Assembly: GCF_025137375.1 (NCBI RefSeq)
Contig: NZ_CP073720.1
Span: 2,628,501-2,692,500, forward strand
DNA from: Dactylosporangium fulvum
GTDB taxonomy: Bacteria; Actinomycetota; Actinomycetes; Mycobacteriales; Micromonosporaceae
DNA length: 64,000 nt
Direction of reading: 5' to 3'
Within the stretch, counting starts at the first letter, position 1. The number at the start of each line of letters is the position of its first letter. The position numbers and the translations under genes were made by a program. Positions 16,586-25,504 of this stretch are shown piece by piece. The notes beneath the pieces were generated by a model, which had not been told where the DNA came from, made no database searches, and worked only from the letters and a program-made list of their open reading frames with translations.

Positions 16586-18496
16586 TTGCCCGCCTACGCC
16601 GACGCCACCTCCTGCACGCCCGGCGCGACGCTGCGCTTCACGCTGCTCGACCCCGTCCCTGACGACGGTCCCGACACCGTCACCGTCCACGACGCCACCG
16701 ACGACCGCGCCGTCCTCACCGCCGAGGTCACCGGCCCGGCGTGGGCGCTGGTGATCCCCGACGACTGGCCGAGCTCGCTCTACCGGGCCGTCTTCCGCCG
16801 CCACGCCGACGAGGTGTACTTCGTGGTCCGCCGCCCGGCGGGCCGGCCGGCGGCGCGGATCCTCGTCTCCGTGCCGTTCGCGACCTGGCAGGCGTACAAC
16901 CGCTCGGGCGTGCCGGGGGAGGGCCTCTACTACGCCGAGGAGCCCACCCGCGCGGTCCGGGTCCCGTTCGACCGGCCCGGCGGCGGGCCGCCGCCCGAGC
17001 GGTGGGAGGAGGGGCTGCTGCGCTGGCTGCGCCCCGCCGGGTACCGCGCCGACTTCTGCTCCAACCTCGACCTGCACACCGGCGGCCCCGACCTGCTGGC
17101 CGGGTACCGGCTGCTGGTCGTCAACGGCCACGACGAGTACTGGTCCAAGGAGATGCGCGACGCCGTCGAGGCGTTCACCGCGGCCGGCGGCAACGTCGCC
17201 TACTTCGCCGCGAACACCGCCTATTGGCAGGCCCGCTTCGAGGACGGCGGCCGCACGATGGTCTGCTACCGCGACGCCGTCCGCGACCCGCTCGCCGCCA
17301 CCGACCCGGCCCGTACCACGGTCGAGTGGGCGGCGGCCCCGGTGCACCGCCCCGAGAACACCATGACCGGCGTGAGCTACCGCCACGGCGCGGGCGCGTG
17401 GGGCGACTTCATGGACGTCATGAAGGAGACCGACTACACCGCCCGCTTCACCGACCACTGGGTCTTCGCCGGCACCGGCCTGCGCGACGGCGACCGGTTC
17501 GCGCTCGGCGCGGTGGGTTACGAGACCGACGCGGCCCTCTTCGAGGAGCGCGGCGGCGTGCCCCGGGCGACCGGCCGGGACGGCACCCCGCCGTCGTTCG
17601 TCATCCTGGCCACCGCCGACCTGCGCCACTGGCGCCGCTTCGGCCAGGGCGGCCACGCCACGATGGGGATGTTCCGCCTCGGCGCCGGCACCGTCTTCAA
17701 CGCCGCGACGGTGAACTGGGGCAACACCATCGCCGACCCGGTCGTCGACCGCATCACCCGCAACGTGCTGGACCGGCTCTCGGCCCCGCCGGTGCCGGGC
17801 CGGTGGGACGTGATCGGCCGCGCGCCGCGGCTGCGGTCGATGGTCGCCTGCGAGCACACCTTCTGGGGCCTGCTCGGCGACGGCTCCCTCGTCGCCCGTG
17901 CGGCGGGCCCGCAGAATCTCCCCTGGCACCCGGTGGACGCCGGTGCCGCACCGGAGCCGGATCCGCCGGTCTGCCTGGCGGCGCCGCGGGAGGCGGTGTG
18001 CGGGATGCCGGTGGGGCTCTACGCGGTGACCGGGCGGGGCCGGTTGCTGTACCGGGACCCGACCGCCGGGCCGGCGCCGTGGTCCGAGGTCGGCGCCGGC
18101 CCCGGCGCCGGGTCTGCCGCCGGTCCGGTGACCGCTCTCGCGAGCGCGGACGGAACCCTCTTCGCGGTCACCGCCGGCGACCGGCTGTGGTGCCTGCCGC
18201 TGGCCCGGCTCGCCGAGGGCGACCGCACCTGGCGGCCGGCCGGCGGCGCCGGGGGCACGGTCGCCCTCACCGCCGCGAGCGGGCTCCTCCTCGCCGCCGA
18301 CCGGCGGGGGCGCCTGCGGTACCGCGCCCCGGCACCGGATCCGGTGCCCTGGACGGACCTGGGCACCGCGGCCGGGCACACCGTCGCCGGCTACGACGGC
18401 CGTGTCGTGGCGGTGACGACCGGCGGCCTTCTAGAGTGGCGGGAAATCGCTCCGATCCGGGGTGTCGAGAAGCCCCGGCCCCGTTCGTCGTCCTGA
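16586..18496 (+). CDS. N,N-dimethylformamidase-large-subunit-like protein with C-terminal propeller-like repeats
   Basis: The 636-residue product contains the DMFase beta-subunit-like domain, with FATWQAYNRSG, LLVVNGHDEYWSKEMRDAVE and GGNVAYFAANTAYWQ, a glutamine-amidotransferase-like fold (about residues 90-400). The last 200 residues carry repeated blocks such as LYAVTGRGRLLYRDP and LLLAADRRGRLRYR, resembling tectonin-type propeller blades. TTG 16586 is the first possible start after the condensation-gene stop and has no clear ribosome site, so the true start is uncertain. The characterised family hydrolyses N,N-dimethylformamide with a small subunit that is not seen here. The role next to a condensation protein is unknown. 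Confidence 0.75.
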   Translation: MPAYADATSCTPGATLRFTLLDPVPDDGPDTVTVHDATDDRAVLTAEVTGPAWALVIPDDWPSSLYRAVFRRHADEVYFVVRRPAGRPAARILVSVPFATWQAYNRSGVPGEGLYYAEEPTRAVRVPFDRPGGGPPPERWEEGLLRWLRPAGYRADFCSNLDLHTGGPDLLAGYRLLVVNGHDEYWSKEMRDAVEAFTAAGGNVAYFAANTAYWQARFEDGGRTMVCYRDAVRDPLAATDPARTTVEWAAAPVHRPENTMTGVSYRHGAGAWGDFMDVMKETDYTARFTDHWVFAGTGLRDGDRFALGAVGYETDAALFEERGGVPRATGRDGTPPSFVILATADLRHWRRFGQGGHATMGMFRLGAGTVFNAATVNWGNTIADPVVDRITRNVLDRLSAPPVPGRWDVIGRAPRLRSMVACEHTFWGLLGDGSLVARAAGPQNLPWHPVDAGAAPEPDPPVCLAAPREAVCGMPVGLYAVTGRGRLLYRDPTAGPAPWSEVGAGPGAGSAAGPVTALASADGTLFAVTAGDRLWCLPLARLAEGDRTWRPAGGAGGTVALTAASGLLLAADRRGRLRYRAPAPDPVPWTDLGTAAGHTVAGYDGRVVAVTTGGLLEWREIAPIRGVEKPRPRSSS

Positions 18497-18526
18497 CGAG
18501 ACCGCGCAGGACGGGAGGATTCAACG

Positions 18527-18859
18527 GTGAGATTCATGATGCTGGTGGTCGTCGACGGCCCCGTCGGTGACGGGCCGACCGGCGACGACGTCGAGAGTTG
18601 GGTCAAGGAGATGGACGACCGGGGCATCCGCGTGTTCGGCAACCGGGTCGTGTCGCCGTCCGAGGCGACGACCGTGCGGGTCCGCAGTGGTGACGTGCTG
18701 CTCACCGACGGGCCGTTCGCCGAGACCAAGGAGCAGATGGCCGGCTTCGACATCATCGAGTGCGAGTCGATGGACCAGGCGGTCGAGATCGCCGCCGAGC
18801 ACCCGGCCGCCCGCCACGGGCGCATCGAGGTCCGGCCGTTCTGGGAGGGTCAGGCCTGA
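18527..18859 (+). CDS. DGPF/YCII-domain protein 1
   Basis: A 110-residue single-domain protein with the signature [15 protein letters not shown] and an ending of EVRPFWEG. The GTG start follows GGGAGG. DGPF proteins are the conserved companions of ECF42 sigma factors and are thought to be their output or accessory proteins; the biochemical activity is unproven. Its TGA overlaps the ATG of the second copy. Confidence 0.9.
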   Translation: MRFMMLVVVDGPVGDGPTGDDVESWVKEMDDRGIRVFGNRVVSPSEATTVRVRSGDVLLTDGPFAETKEQMAGFDIIECESMDQAVEIAAEHPAARHGRIEVRPFWEGQA

Positions 18860-19185
18860 TGAAGTACCTGCTGCTCGTCGTCGGGGACGGCACCGAACCG
18901 GCCGACCCCGACGACGCCGACCCGACGCCCTGGGTCGACGAGATGGACGGCCGCGGCGTCCGGCTGCTCGGCGAACGGCTCGCCGACCCCGCCGACGCGG
19001 TCACCGTGCGGGTCCGCGACGGCGAGGTGCTGCGCATCGACGGGCCGTTCGCCGAGACCAAGGAGCAGATCGGCGGCTTCGACATCATCGAGGCCGCAGA
19101 CCTCGACGAGGCGATCGCGATCGCGGCGAAGCACCCCGTCACGAGGTTCGGCATGATCGAGGTGCGGCCGTTCTGGCAACCGTAG
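18859..19185 (+). CDS. DGPF/YCII-domain protein 2
   Basis: A 108-residue paralogue of the preceding gene, with [15 protein letters not shown] and IEVRPFWQP. The start ATG shares its A with the preceding stop (TGATG), a typical coupled start. The two copies align along their whole length, so this is a tandem duplication. Its 3' end overlaps the probable beginning of the ECF42 sigma gene. Confidence 0.9.
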   Translation: MKYLLLVVGDGTEPADPDDADPTPWVDEMDGRGVRLLGERLADPADAVTVRVRDGEVLRIDGPFAETKEQIGGFDIIEAADLDEAIAIAAKHPVTRFGMIEVRPFWQP

Positions 19186-20444
19186 ACGACGTCCGGGACA
19201 CGGTCGCGGCCGTCTACGCCGACGAGTGGGGCCGGATCGTGGCGACGCTGATCCGGCTCACCGGCGACTGGGACCTCGCCGAGGAGTGCGCCCAGGACGC
19301 GTTTGCCCAGGCGCTCACCCGCTGGCCCGCCGACGGCATCCCGCGGCGGCCCGGCGCGTGGCTGACCACGACCGCGCGCAACCGTGCCCTCGACCGGCTG
19401 CGCCGCAGCGCCGTCGAGGCGGAGAAACTGCGGGAGATCGCCATGGAACCACCCGCGGATCCCTGGGACGGGACGCCGGACGACGACGAGCAGCCCGTGC
19501 GGGACGACCGCCTCCAGCTGATCTTCACCTGCTGCCATCCGGCGCTCGCCCTCGACGCCCGGGTGGCGCTCACCCTGCGCACCCTGGCCGGGCTCGGCAC
19601 GGCCGAGATCGCGCGGGCGTTCCTGGTGTCCGAGACCACGATGGCGCAGCGGCTGGTCCGCGCCAAGAACAAGATCCGCCGCTCCGGCATCCCGTTCCGG
19701 GTGCCGCCCGCGCACCTGCTGCCCGATCGGCTCACCGCCGTCCTCGCCGTGCTGTACCTGCTGTTCAACGAGGGCTACACCGCCAGCGCCGGCGCCGAGC
19801 TCGTCCGGACCGGGCTGAGCGGCGAGGCGATCCGGCTCGCCCGCGTGCTCGCCGCGCTGATGCCTGACGAGCCGGAGGTACACGGCCTGCTCGCGCTCAT
19901 GCTGCTGCACGAGGCGCGCCGGGCCGGGCGGCTCGACGCGGAGGGTGACCTGGTGCCGCTGGAAGAGCAGGACCGCTCCACCTGGGACCGGGACCGGATC
20001 GCCGAGGGGATCGCCGTCCTCGACCGGGCCCTGCGCCGCCGCCGCGCCGGCCGCTACCAGATCCAGGCCGCCATCGCCGCGTGCCACGCCTCCGCCGCCG
20101 ACGCCGCCGAGACCGACTGGCCGCAGATCAGCCTGTTGTACCGGCAGCTGGCCCATATCACGCCGGGGCCGGTCGTCGAGCTCAACCGGGCCGTCGCCGT
20201 GGCCATGGCCGACGGGCCCGCGGCCGGGCTCGCCCTCGTCGATGCGCTGCGGGCCTCCGATGAACTCGCCGGATACCATCTGCTGCCCGCCACCCGCGCC
20301 GACCTGCTGCGCCGTCTGGGCCGCGACGACGAGGCCGCCGAGGCGTACCGCGAGGCGCTCGACCTCGTCGCCAACGACGCCGTACGGCGCTACCTCACTC
20401 GCCGGCTCGCGATGGTTTCCGCCCCGGGTCCCGGGGCGGCGTGA
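19173..20444 (+). CDS. ECF42-type RNA polymerase sigma factor with long C-terminal extension
   Basis: The product has sigma region 2 (about residues 10-80; [18 protein letters not shown]), region 4 with a helix-turn-helix ([26 protein letters not shown]), and a C-terminal helical/TPR-like extension of about 200 residues ([26 protein letters not shown]) typical of ECF42. These factors work without an anti-sigma factor and drive their adjacent DGPF genes. No ATG, GTG or TTG lies in frame where the domain begins; the nearest candidate is CTG 19173, 13 bases inside the preceding DGPF gene. The next GTG (about 19239) would cut into region 2. Either an unusual start or translational coupling is needed. 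Confidence 0.85.
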   Translation: MATVDDVRDTVAAVYADEWGRIVATLIRLTGDWDLAEECAQDAFAQALTRWPADGIPRRPGAWLTTTARNRALDRLRRSAVEAEKLREIAMEPPADPWDGTPDDDEQPVRDDRLQLIFTCCHPALALDARVALTLRTLAGLGTAEIARAFLVSETTMAQRLVRAKNKIRRSGIPFRVPPAHLLPDRLTAVLAVLYLLFNEGYTASAGAELVRTGLSGEAIRLARVLAALMPDEPEVHGLLALMLLHEARRAGRLDAEGDLVPLEEQDRSTWDRDRIAEGIAVLDRALRRRRAGRYQIQAAIAACHASAADAAETDWPQISLLYRQLAHITPGPVVELNRAVAVAMADGPAAGLALVDALRASDELAGYHLLPATRADLLRRLGRDDEAAEAYREALDLVANDAVRRYLTRRLAMVSAPGPGAA

Positions 20445-20495
20445 GTTCGATCACCAGCGGTTGGCCCGTCCTCGCCGACTGTGCGAGGTTTGCCT

Positions 20496-20507
20496 GAGGC
20501 ATGCCTC
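20496..20507. promoter_or_regulatory. 12-bp palindrome GAGGCATGCCTC upstream of bfaA
   Basis: A perfect 12-bp palindrome lies 38 bp before the bfaA start codon, in the only non-coding space between the sigma factor and bfaA genes. Position suggests an operator; the regulator is unknown. Confidence 0.4.
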
Positions 20508-20544
20508 CACTTTCTGATCTGATGCGAGGAAAGGAGGTGGTCGA

Positions 20545-21918
20545 ATGCGACGGATCAACCCGAAGGGCCGGGCAGAGCACGAGCGCGCCGTCGACGCGCT
20601 GCGCGCCTCTTACGCCGCGGTCCCGCCGGGCGACACGGTTCGCCTGGCGAAGAAGACGTCCAACCTGTTCCGCCCGAGATCCGCGGCCGGCTCGGCCGGG
20701 CTCGACGTCAGCGGCCTCGACGGAGTGGTGGCCGTCGACCCGGTCGCCCGCACCGCGGACGTGCAGGGCATGTGCACGTACGAGGACCTGGTCGACGCCA
20801 CGCTCCCGCACGGCCTGATGCCGCTCGTGGTGCCGCAGCTGCGGACCATCACGCTCGGCGGTGCCGTCACCGGGCTCGGCATCGAGTCGACCTCGTGGAA
20901 ACACGGCCTGCCGCACGAGTCGGTCACCGAGCTCGACATCCTCACCGGCGCGGGTGACGTGCTGACCGTCCGGCCCGAGGGGGAGCACGCCGACCTCTAC
21001 GCGGCGTTCCCCAACTCGCTGGGCAGCCTCGGCTACGCCACCCGCCTGCGGATCGAGCTCCAGCCCATCGCCGACCGGGTCAGCCTGCGCAACCTGCGCT
21101 TCGACGACGTCGACGAGCTGCTCGAGGTGGTCGGCGAGGTGATGAAGACGGGTGAGCACGACGGCACACCCGTCGACGTCATGGACGGTGTCGTCTTCCG
21201 GCCCGGGGAGTCGTACCTCGTGCTCGGCACCTTCGGCGGTGACGGCCCGACCAGCGACTACACCGGCCAGGACATCTACTACCGGTCGCTGCGGTCGAAG
21301 GCCACCGACCGGCTCGCCGCCTACGACTACCTGTGGCGGTGGGACACCGACTGGTTCTGGTGCTCGGCCGCCTTCGGTGTCCAGCACCCCGCCGTCCGCC
21401 GCCTCTGGCCGAGGCGCTACCGGCGCAGCGACGTCTATCACCGCATCGTGCGGTTCGAGAACCGTCACGGCGTCGCCGCGCGGGTCGACCGGTGGCGCGG
21501 CCTTCCCGCACGGGAACGGGTCGTGCAGGACGTCGAGCTGCCCCTCGACCGGACCGGTGCGTTCCTGCGATGGTTCACGCAGCACGTACCGATGGCGCCC
21601 CTGTGGCTGTGTCCGCTGCGGCTGCGGAAACGTGAATGGCCGCTGTACCCGATGCACGCCGGGACGCCCTACGTGAACGTCGGCTTCTGGGGGACCGTCC
21701 CGATCGAGCCCGGCGCGGCCGACGGCGACGCCAACCGGGCCATCGAACAGCAGGTGTTCGAGCTCGGCGGCCACAAGTCCCTGTACTCCGACGCCTACTA
21801 CGACCGCGGGACGTTCGACGAGCTCTACGGCGGCGCCGCCTACCGCGCCGTCAAGGACCGCTACGACCCCGATCACCGACTGACCGACCTCTACGACAAG
21901 GTTGTGGGGCGACGATGA
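20545..21918 (+). CDS. bfaA: FAD-dependent oxidoreductase of 10-methyl fatty acid synthesis (BfaA/TmsA-like)
   Basis: A 457-residue FAD-binding protein of the DprE1/DHCR24-like group, with VDPVARTADVQGMCTYEDL and TLGGAVTGLGIESTSWKHGL in the FAD domain. The ATG is preceded by an excellent AAAGGAGG. In characterised actinobacteria this enzyme reduces the 10-methylene group made by the partner methyltransferase, giving tuberculostearic-type 10-methyl lipids. The pairing with the next gene, with an ATGA overlap, is the diagnostic arrangement. The identity rests on family and neighbourhood. Confidence 0.85.
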   Translation: MRRINPKGRAEHERAVDALRASYAAVPPGDTVRLAKKTSNLFRPRSAAGSAGLDVSGLDGVVAVDPVARTADVQGMCTYEDLVDATLPHGLMPLVVPQLRTITLGGAVTGLGIESTSWKHGLPHESVTELDILTGAGDVLTVRPEGEHADLYAAFPNSLGSLGYATRLRIELQPIADRVSLRNLRFDDVDELLEVVGEVMKTGEHDGTPVDVMDGVVFRPGESYLVLGTFGGDGPTSDYTGQDIYYRSLRSKATDRLAAYDYLWRWDTDWFWCSAAFGVQHPAVRRLWPRRYRRSDVYHRIVRFENRHGVAARVDRWRGLPARERVVQDVELPLDRTGAFLRWFTQHVPMAPLWLCPLRLRKREWPLYPMHAGTPYVNVGFWGTVPIEPGAADGDANRAIEQQVFELGGHKSLYSDAYYDRGTFDELYGGAAYRAVKDRYDPDHRLTDLYDKVVGRR

Positions 21919-23255
21919 CCATCACCAACCGGCCACACACCGGCTCCTCCGCACCGGGCCGGCCACCCCGCCGGCGATTCGCCGTACCGAAGGTCGCGGA
22001 CATCGTCCGCGCCGTCAGCACCGGCGAACCCGCCGTGCGGATCACCGCCTACGACGGCAGCACCGTCGGCCCCGCCGACGCGCCGATCGGCCTGCACCTC
22101 ACCACCGAACGCGGCCTCTCCTACGTGCTGACGGCCCCCGGCGACCTCGGCATGGCCCGCGCCTACGTCACCGGCGACCTCGAGGTTCGCGGCGTGCACC
22201 CCGGCGACCCGTATGAGGCGCTGCGCCAGCTCACCACCGGCCTCCAGCTGCACCTGCCGTCCCCGGGCGAGGCGCTGCGGCTCGTCCGCGGCCTCGGCTG
22301 GGAGCGGCTGCGCCCGCCGCCGCCCCCGCCGCAGGAGGCCATCCCCGCCTGGCGCCGCACCGTCCAGGGCCTGCGGCACGGCCGCGGCCGCGACGCCGAC
22401 GCCATCCACCACCACTACGACGTCTCCAACGCCTTCTACGAGAAGGTCCTCGGCCCGTCGATGACCTACACCTGCGCGGTGTTCCGCTCCGAGTCCGACA
22501 CGCTGGAGCAGGCGCAGGCGAACAAGTACGACCTCGTCGCCGGCAAGCTGGCCCTCAAGCCGGGCCAGCGGCTGCTCGACGTCGGCTGCGGCTGGGGCGG
22601 CATGGTCCGGCACGCGGCCCGCGAATACGGGGTCCGTGCCCTCGGCGTCACGCTCTCCCGCGAGCAGGCGGAGTGGGCGCAGGCCGCCATCGAACGTGAA
22701 GGCCTCGGGCACCTCGCCGAGGTCCGGTACCTCGACTACCGCGACGCGCCGCTCGAGCACTTCGACGCGGTCAGCTCGATCGGCCTCACCGAGCACATCG
22801 GCGTGCGCAACTACCCGCGGTACCTCGGGGCGCTGCGCGACCGGCTCAAGCCCGGCGGCCGGCTGCTCAACCACTGCATCACCCGGTCCGACAACCGCGC
22901 CTCCCACAAGCCGGGCGCGTTCATCGACCGGTACGTGTTCCCCGACGGTGAGCTGGCCTCCCCGGGCCGGCTCGTCAGCGCCGTCCACGACGCCGCGTTC
23001 GAGGTGCAGCACGAGGAGAACCTCCGGCTGCACTACGCGCTGACGCTCGCCAGCTGGAACCGCAACCTCGTCGAGCGCTGGGACGACTGCGTCGCCGAGG
23101 TCGGCCTGGGCACCGCGCGGGTGTGGGGCCTGTACATGGCCGGCTCGCGGCTCGCCTTCGAACGCAACGAGATCCAGCTCCACCAGATCCTCGCCACGAA
23201 GACCACCCGGGACGGCGTGTCCTCCTACCCGCTGCGGCCCGACTGGACCGCTTGA
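21915..23255 (+). CDS. bfaB: Cyclopropane-synthase-family methyltransferase (BfaB/TmsB-like)
   Basis: A 446-residue SAM-dependent fatty-acyl methyltransferase. It has an N-terminal helical region, IHHHYDVSNAFYEKVLGPSMTYTCA, the SAM site LLDVGCGWGGM and the bicarbonate/active-site region around SSIGLTEHIG. It transfers a methylene to the double bond of phospholipid oleoyl chains; BfaA then reduces it. Start ATG 21915 overlaps the bfaA stop. A proline run (RPPPPPPQE, about residue 135) separates the N-terminal part from the catalytic domain. Confidence 0.9.
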   Translation: MTITNRPHTGSSAPGRPPRRRFAVPKVADIVRAVSTGEPAVRITAYDGSTVGPADAPIGLHLTTERGLSYVLTAPGDLGMARAYVTGDLEVRGVHPGDPYEALRQLTTGLQLHLPSPGEALRLVRGLGWERLRPPPPPPQEAIPAWRRTVQGLRHGRGRDADAIHHHYDVSNAFYEKVLGPSMTYTCAVFRSESDTLEQAQANKYDLVAGKLALKPGQRLLDVGCGWGGMVRHAAREYGVRALGVTLSREQAEWAQAAIEREGLGHLAEVRYLDYRDAPLEHFDAVSSIGLTEHIGVRNYPRYLGALRDRLKPGGRLLNHCITRSDNRASHKPGAFIDRYVFPDGELASPGRLVSAVHDAAFEVQHEENLRLHYALTLASWNRNLVERWDDCVAEVGLGTARVWGLYMAGSRLAFERNEIQLHQILATKTTRDGVSSYPLRPDWTA

Positions 23256-23288
23256 CCTGAAGGACGCTTGAGGTCCGGGCCTGGGACC

Positions 23289-23516
23289 ATGAGCATTCTT
23301 GTCACCGGCGCGACCGGGCACGTGGCTCGCACGTGCCCGGTCGCTCGGCCGTTCTGCGGCACCGTTCGCGGCCTCCGGTGCCGGCCGGACCTTCCTCCGG
23401 GCGGGTGGTTTCGCGGCCGACACCCTCGGCCGGGTGGCGCAGTGACGGAGGTCACCGGCCATCCGGTGCGGACGTTCGTCGAGTGGGCCGCCGACCACCG
23501 TTCGGACCTTGTCTGA
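23289..23516 (+). pseudogene. Internally deleted NmrA-like NAD(P)-binding protein
   Basis: The 75-codon frame begins MSILVTGATGHVAR, the nucleotide-binding start of NmrA/SDR-type reductases, and ends VTGHPVRTFVEWAADHRSDL, the usual C-terminus of the same family. The middle (normally about 230 residues) is missing and replaced by about 40 residues of unrelated arginine-rich sequence. The remnant keeps both ends of the gene, so a large internal deletion is the simplest explanation. No function is expected. Confidence 0.75.
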
Positions 23517-23616
23517 CCGGCTTCGTCCGACAGGCTGCGTCGCGGTTCGGGCGCTCTCGGCTATCTCCCAGCAAGAACCCAGTTTCGGTGCAGGTGCGGT
23601 GTGCAAGGTGGATTTC

Positions 23617-25437
23617 ATGAGTGACCAGGACCGCCAGTGGGACGCGCCGCCACCCTTCGCAGCGTCCGGGGAAACCGCCGCCGCCCCGGCGTCACCGGCC
23701 GCGCCCGCCCCGGCGTCACCGGCCGCGCCCGCCCCGGCGTCACCGGCCGCGCCCGCCTCGGGGGCACCGGCCTCCGAGAGCCCGGCCTCGTCCGCGCCCG
23801 CCTCGGGGATACCGGCGTCCGCGATTCCCGCCTCGGGCATTCCGGCGTCGGGTGTGCCCGCTTCGAGCGTGCCGGCCTCCGGTGCGCCCTGGGCCGCCCC
23901 CGGTGACGGCCGGCCCGCGCAGGACTGGCCGGCCAACGGGCAGGCCCAGACCGCGCAGTTGCCGGCCGCCGGCACGACCGGGGCGTTCTATCCCGCGTCG
24001 CCGGCTCCGGGCGCCCAGACCGCGCAGTTGCCGGGCATCGGCACCAGCGGGGCGTTCTATCCCGCGTCGCCGGCCCCGGGCGCCCAGACCGCGCAGTTGC
24101 CGGGCATCGGCACCAGCGGGGCGTTCCGTCCCGCGTCGCCGGCCCCGGGCGCCCCGACCACGCCGCTGCCAGGAATCGGCACCACCACGGCCTCGTTCCC
24201 GGCCACGCCGGTCACCGCCCCGCAGGGCTACCCCGGTGCGCCGACCACCCCGGCGACCACCCCGGCCTACCAGTCCGGCCCGATGGGCCACCTGGGCCAG
24301 CCGGGCGCGTTCGGGCACCCGGGACAGCCGGGACACCTGGGACAGCCGGGACACCCTGGGCCGCCCGGGTTCCCGCCTGCGCCGGGGCAGCCCGCACAGC
24401 CTGGCGCACGGCCCGGACGCGGCGGGCGGATCGCCGCCGTCGTCGCGGCCGCGGTGGTGCTGTCGGTCGGGTCGGCGTTCGCGGGCGGGCTCGTCGCCAC
24501 CCGGTTCGCCGACGACCAGGGCGGGGACACCACCGTGGTGACCCGCAACGCCGCGCCGAACCTTGACCGGTCCTCGGTCGGCGGTGTCGCCGAGGCCGTA
24601 CTGCCCAGCGTCGTCGACATCAGCACCGGCGAGTCCGAGGGCTCCGGCGTCATCATGACCGCCGACGGCCAGATCATCACCAACAATCACGTCGTGCAAG
24701 GCGCCACCAAACTGACCGTCACGTTCAGCAACGGCAAGACCGCCCAGGCCACCGTCGTCGGCACCGATCCCGCCGGGGACATCGCCATCATCAAGGCCCA
24801 GAACGTGTCCGGGCTGGCCGCGGCGAAGTTCGGTGACAGCGACGCCCTGCGGGTCGGTGACACCGTGCTCGCCGTCGGCAGCCCGCTCGGCCTGCAGGGC
24901 TCGGTCACCGCCGGCATCGTCAGCGCGCTGCACCGCACGATCAGCTCCGGCCAGCAGGGCGGCAAGTCGATCGCCGACGCCATCCAGACCGACGCCGCCA
25001 TCAACCCCGGCAACTCCGGCGGTGCGCTGGTCAACCTGGCCGGCGAGGTCGTCGGGATCAACACCGCCATCGCCACGGCCGGCGAGAACAGCAACGGCAA
25101 CATCGGGGTCGGCTTCGCCATCTCCGCCAACCGTGCCCGCGCCGCCGCAGAGCAGCTCGCCAAGGGCGGCAAGGTCAGCCACCCGTACCTCGGTGTGCAG
25201 CTGGCCGACGGCGCCGGCGGTGCGCTCATCGGCGGCGTGGTCGCCGGTGGCCCGGCCGACAAGGGCGGCCTCAAGAACGGCGACATCGTGACGAAGATCG
25301 GTAGCACCACGATCTCCGACGCCGCGGACCTCATCAACGCGGTCCAGGCGGCCAAGGTCGGCGATCAGCTCAAGGTGACCGTCCTGCGGGGCAACGGCGA
25401 GCAGACCGTCACGGTGACGCTCGGCGAGTCACCGTGA
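23617..25437 (+). CDS. Membrane-anchored trypsin-like serine protease with PDZ domain (HtrA/DegP-like)
   Basis: A 606-residue protein. The first 265 residues are a cytoplasmic Pro/Ala/Gly-rich tail with tandem repeats. One transmembrane helix follows (about 271-293; IAAVVAAAVVLSVGSAFAGGL), then an extracytoplasmic trypsin domain with the triad His358 (NNHVV), Asp388 (GDIAII) and Ser467 (GNSGG), and a C-terminal PDZ domain (about 520-603; GGPADKGGLKNGDIVTKIG). It should degrade or refold damaged exported proteins. ATG 23617 is preferred over GTG 23509 because AAGGTGG precedes it and the upstream codons overlap the pseudogene. A terminator hairpin follows. Confidence 0.9.
   Translation: MSDQDRQWDAPPPFAASGETAAAPASPAAPAPASPAAPAPASPAAPASGAPASESPASSAPASGIPASAIPASGIPASGVPASSVPASGAPWAAPGDGRPAQDWPANGQAQTAQLPAAGTTGAFYPASPAPGAQTAQLPGIGTSGAFYPASPAPGAQTAQLPGIGTSGAFRPASPAPGAPTTPLPGIGTTTASFPATPVTAPQGYPGAPTTPATTPAYQSGPMGHLGQPGAFGHPGQPGHLGQPGHPGPPGFPPAPGQPAQPGARPGRGGRIAAVVAAAVVLSVGSAFAGGLVATRFADDQGGDTTVVTRNAAPNLDRSSVGGVAEAVLPSVVDISTGESEGSGVIMTADGQIITNNHVVQGATKLTVTFSNGKTAQATVVGTDPAGDIAIIKAQNVSGLAAAKFGDSDALRVGDTVLAVGSPLGLQGSVTAGIVSALHRTISSGQQGGKSIADAIQTDAAINPGNSGGALVNLAGEVVGINTAIATAGENSNGNIGVGFAISANRARAAAEQLAKGGKVSHPYLGVQLADGAGGALIGGVVAGGPADKGGLKNGDIVTKIGSTTISDAADLINAVQAAKVGDQLKVTVLRGNGEQTVTVTLGESP
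23684..23755 (+). repeat. Three copies of a 24-bp tandem repeat
   Basis: A GCCCCGGCGTCACCGGCCGC-type 24-bp unit is repeated three times without change, encoding the octapeptide PASPAAPA in the tail of the serine protease. Identity at third positions shows recent slippage expansion. Confidence 0.8.
23944..24219 (+). repeat. 69-bp minisatellite in the protease tail
   Basis: Units start at 23944, 24013, 24082 and 24151 (the last diverged). Each encodes the 23-residue module AQTAQLPGIGTSGAFYPASP plus APG. Units two and three are almost identical in DNA. The copy number is likely to vary between strains. Confidence 0.85.
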
Positions 25438-25462
25438 CCTGAGACAGCGATTCCCCTTCGCC

Positions 25463-25498
25463 GCAGCGGCCCGCGTTCGCCACGACGCGGGCCGCTGC
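25463..25498. terminator. 14-bp stem hairpin terminator
   Basis: GCAGCGGCCCGCGT pairs perfectly with ACGCGGGCCGCTGC around an 8-base loop, between the convergent protease and TIM-barrel genes. It should act in both directions. Confidence 0.85.
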
Positions 25499-25504
25499 GT
25501 GTGG

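Noticed and set aside
23684..24219. Regularly repeated units considered as a CRISPR array
   Set aside because: The repeats are contiguous, without unique spacers, and lie in frame in a protein tail.
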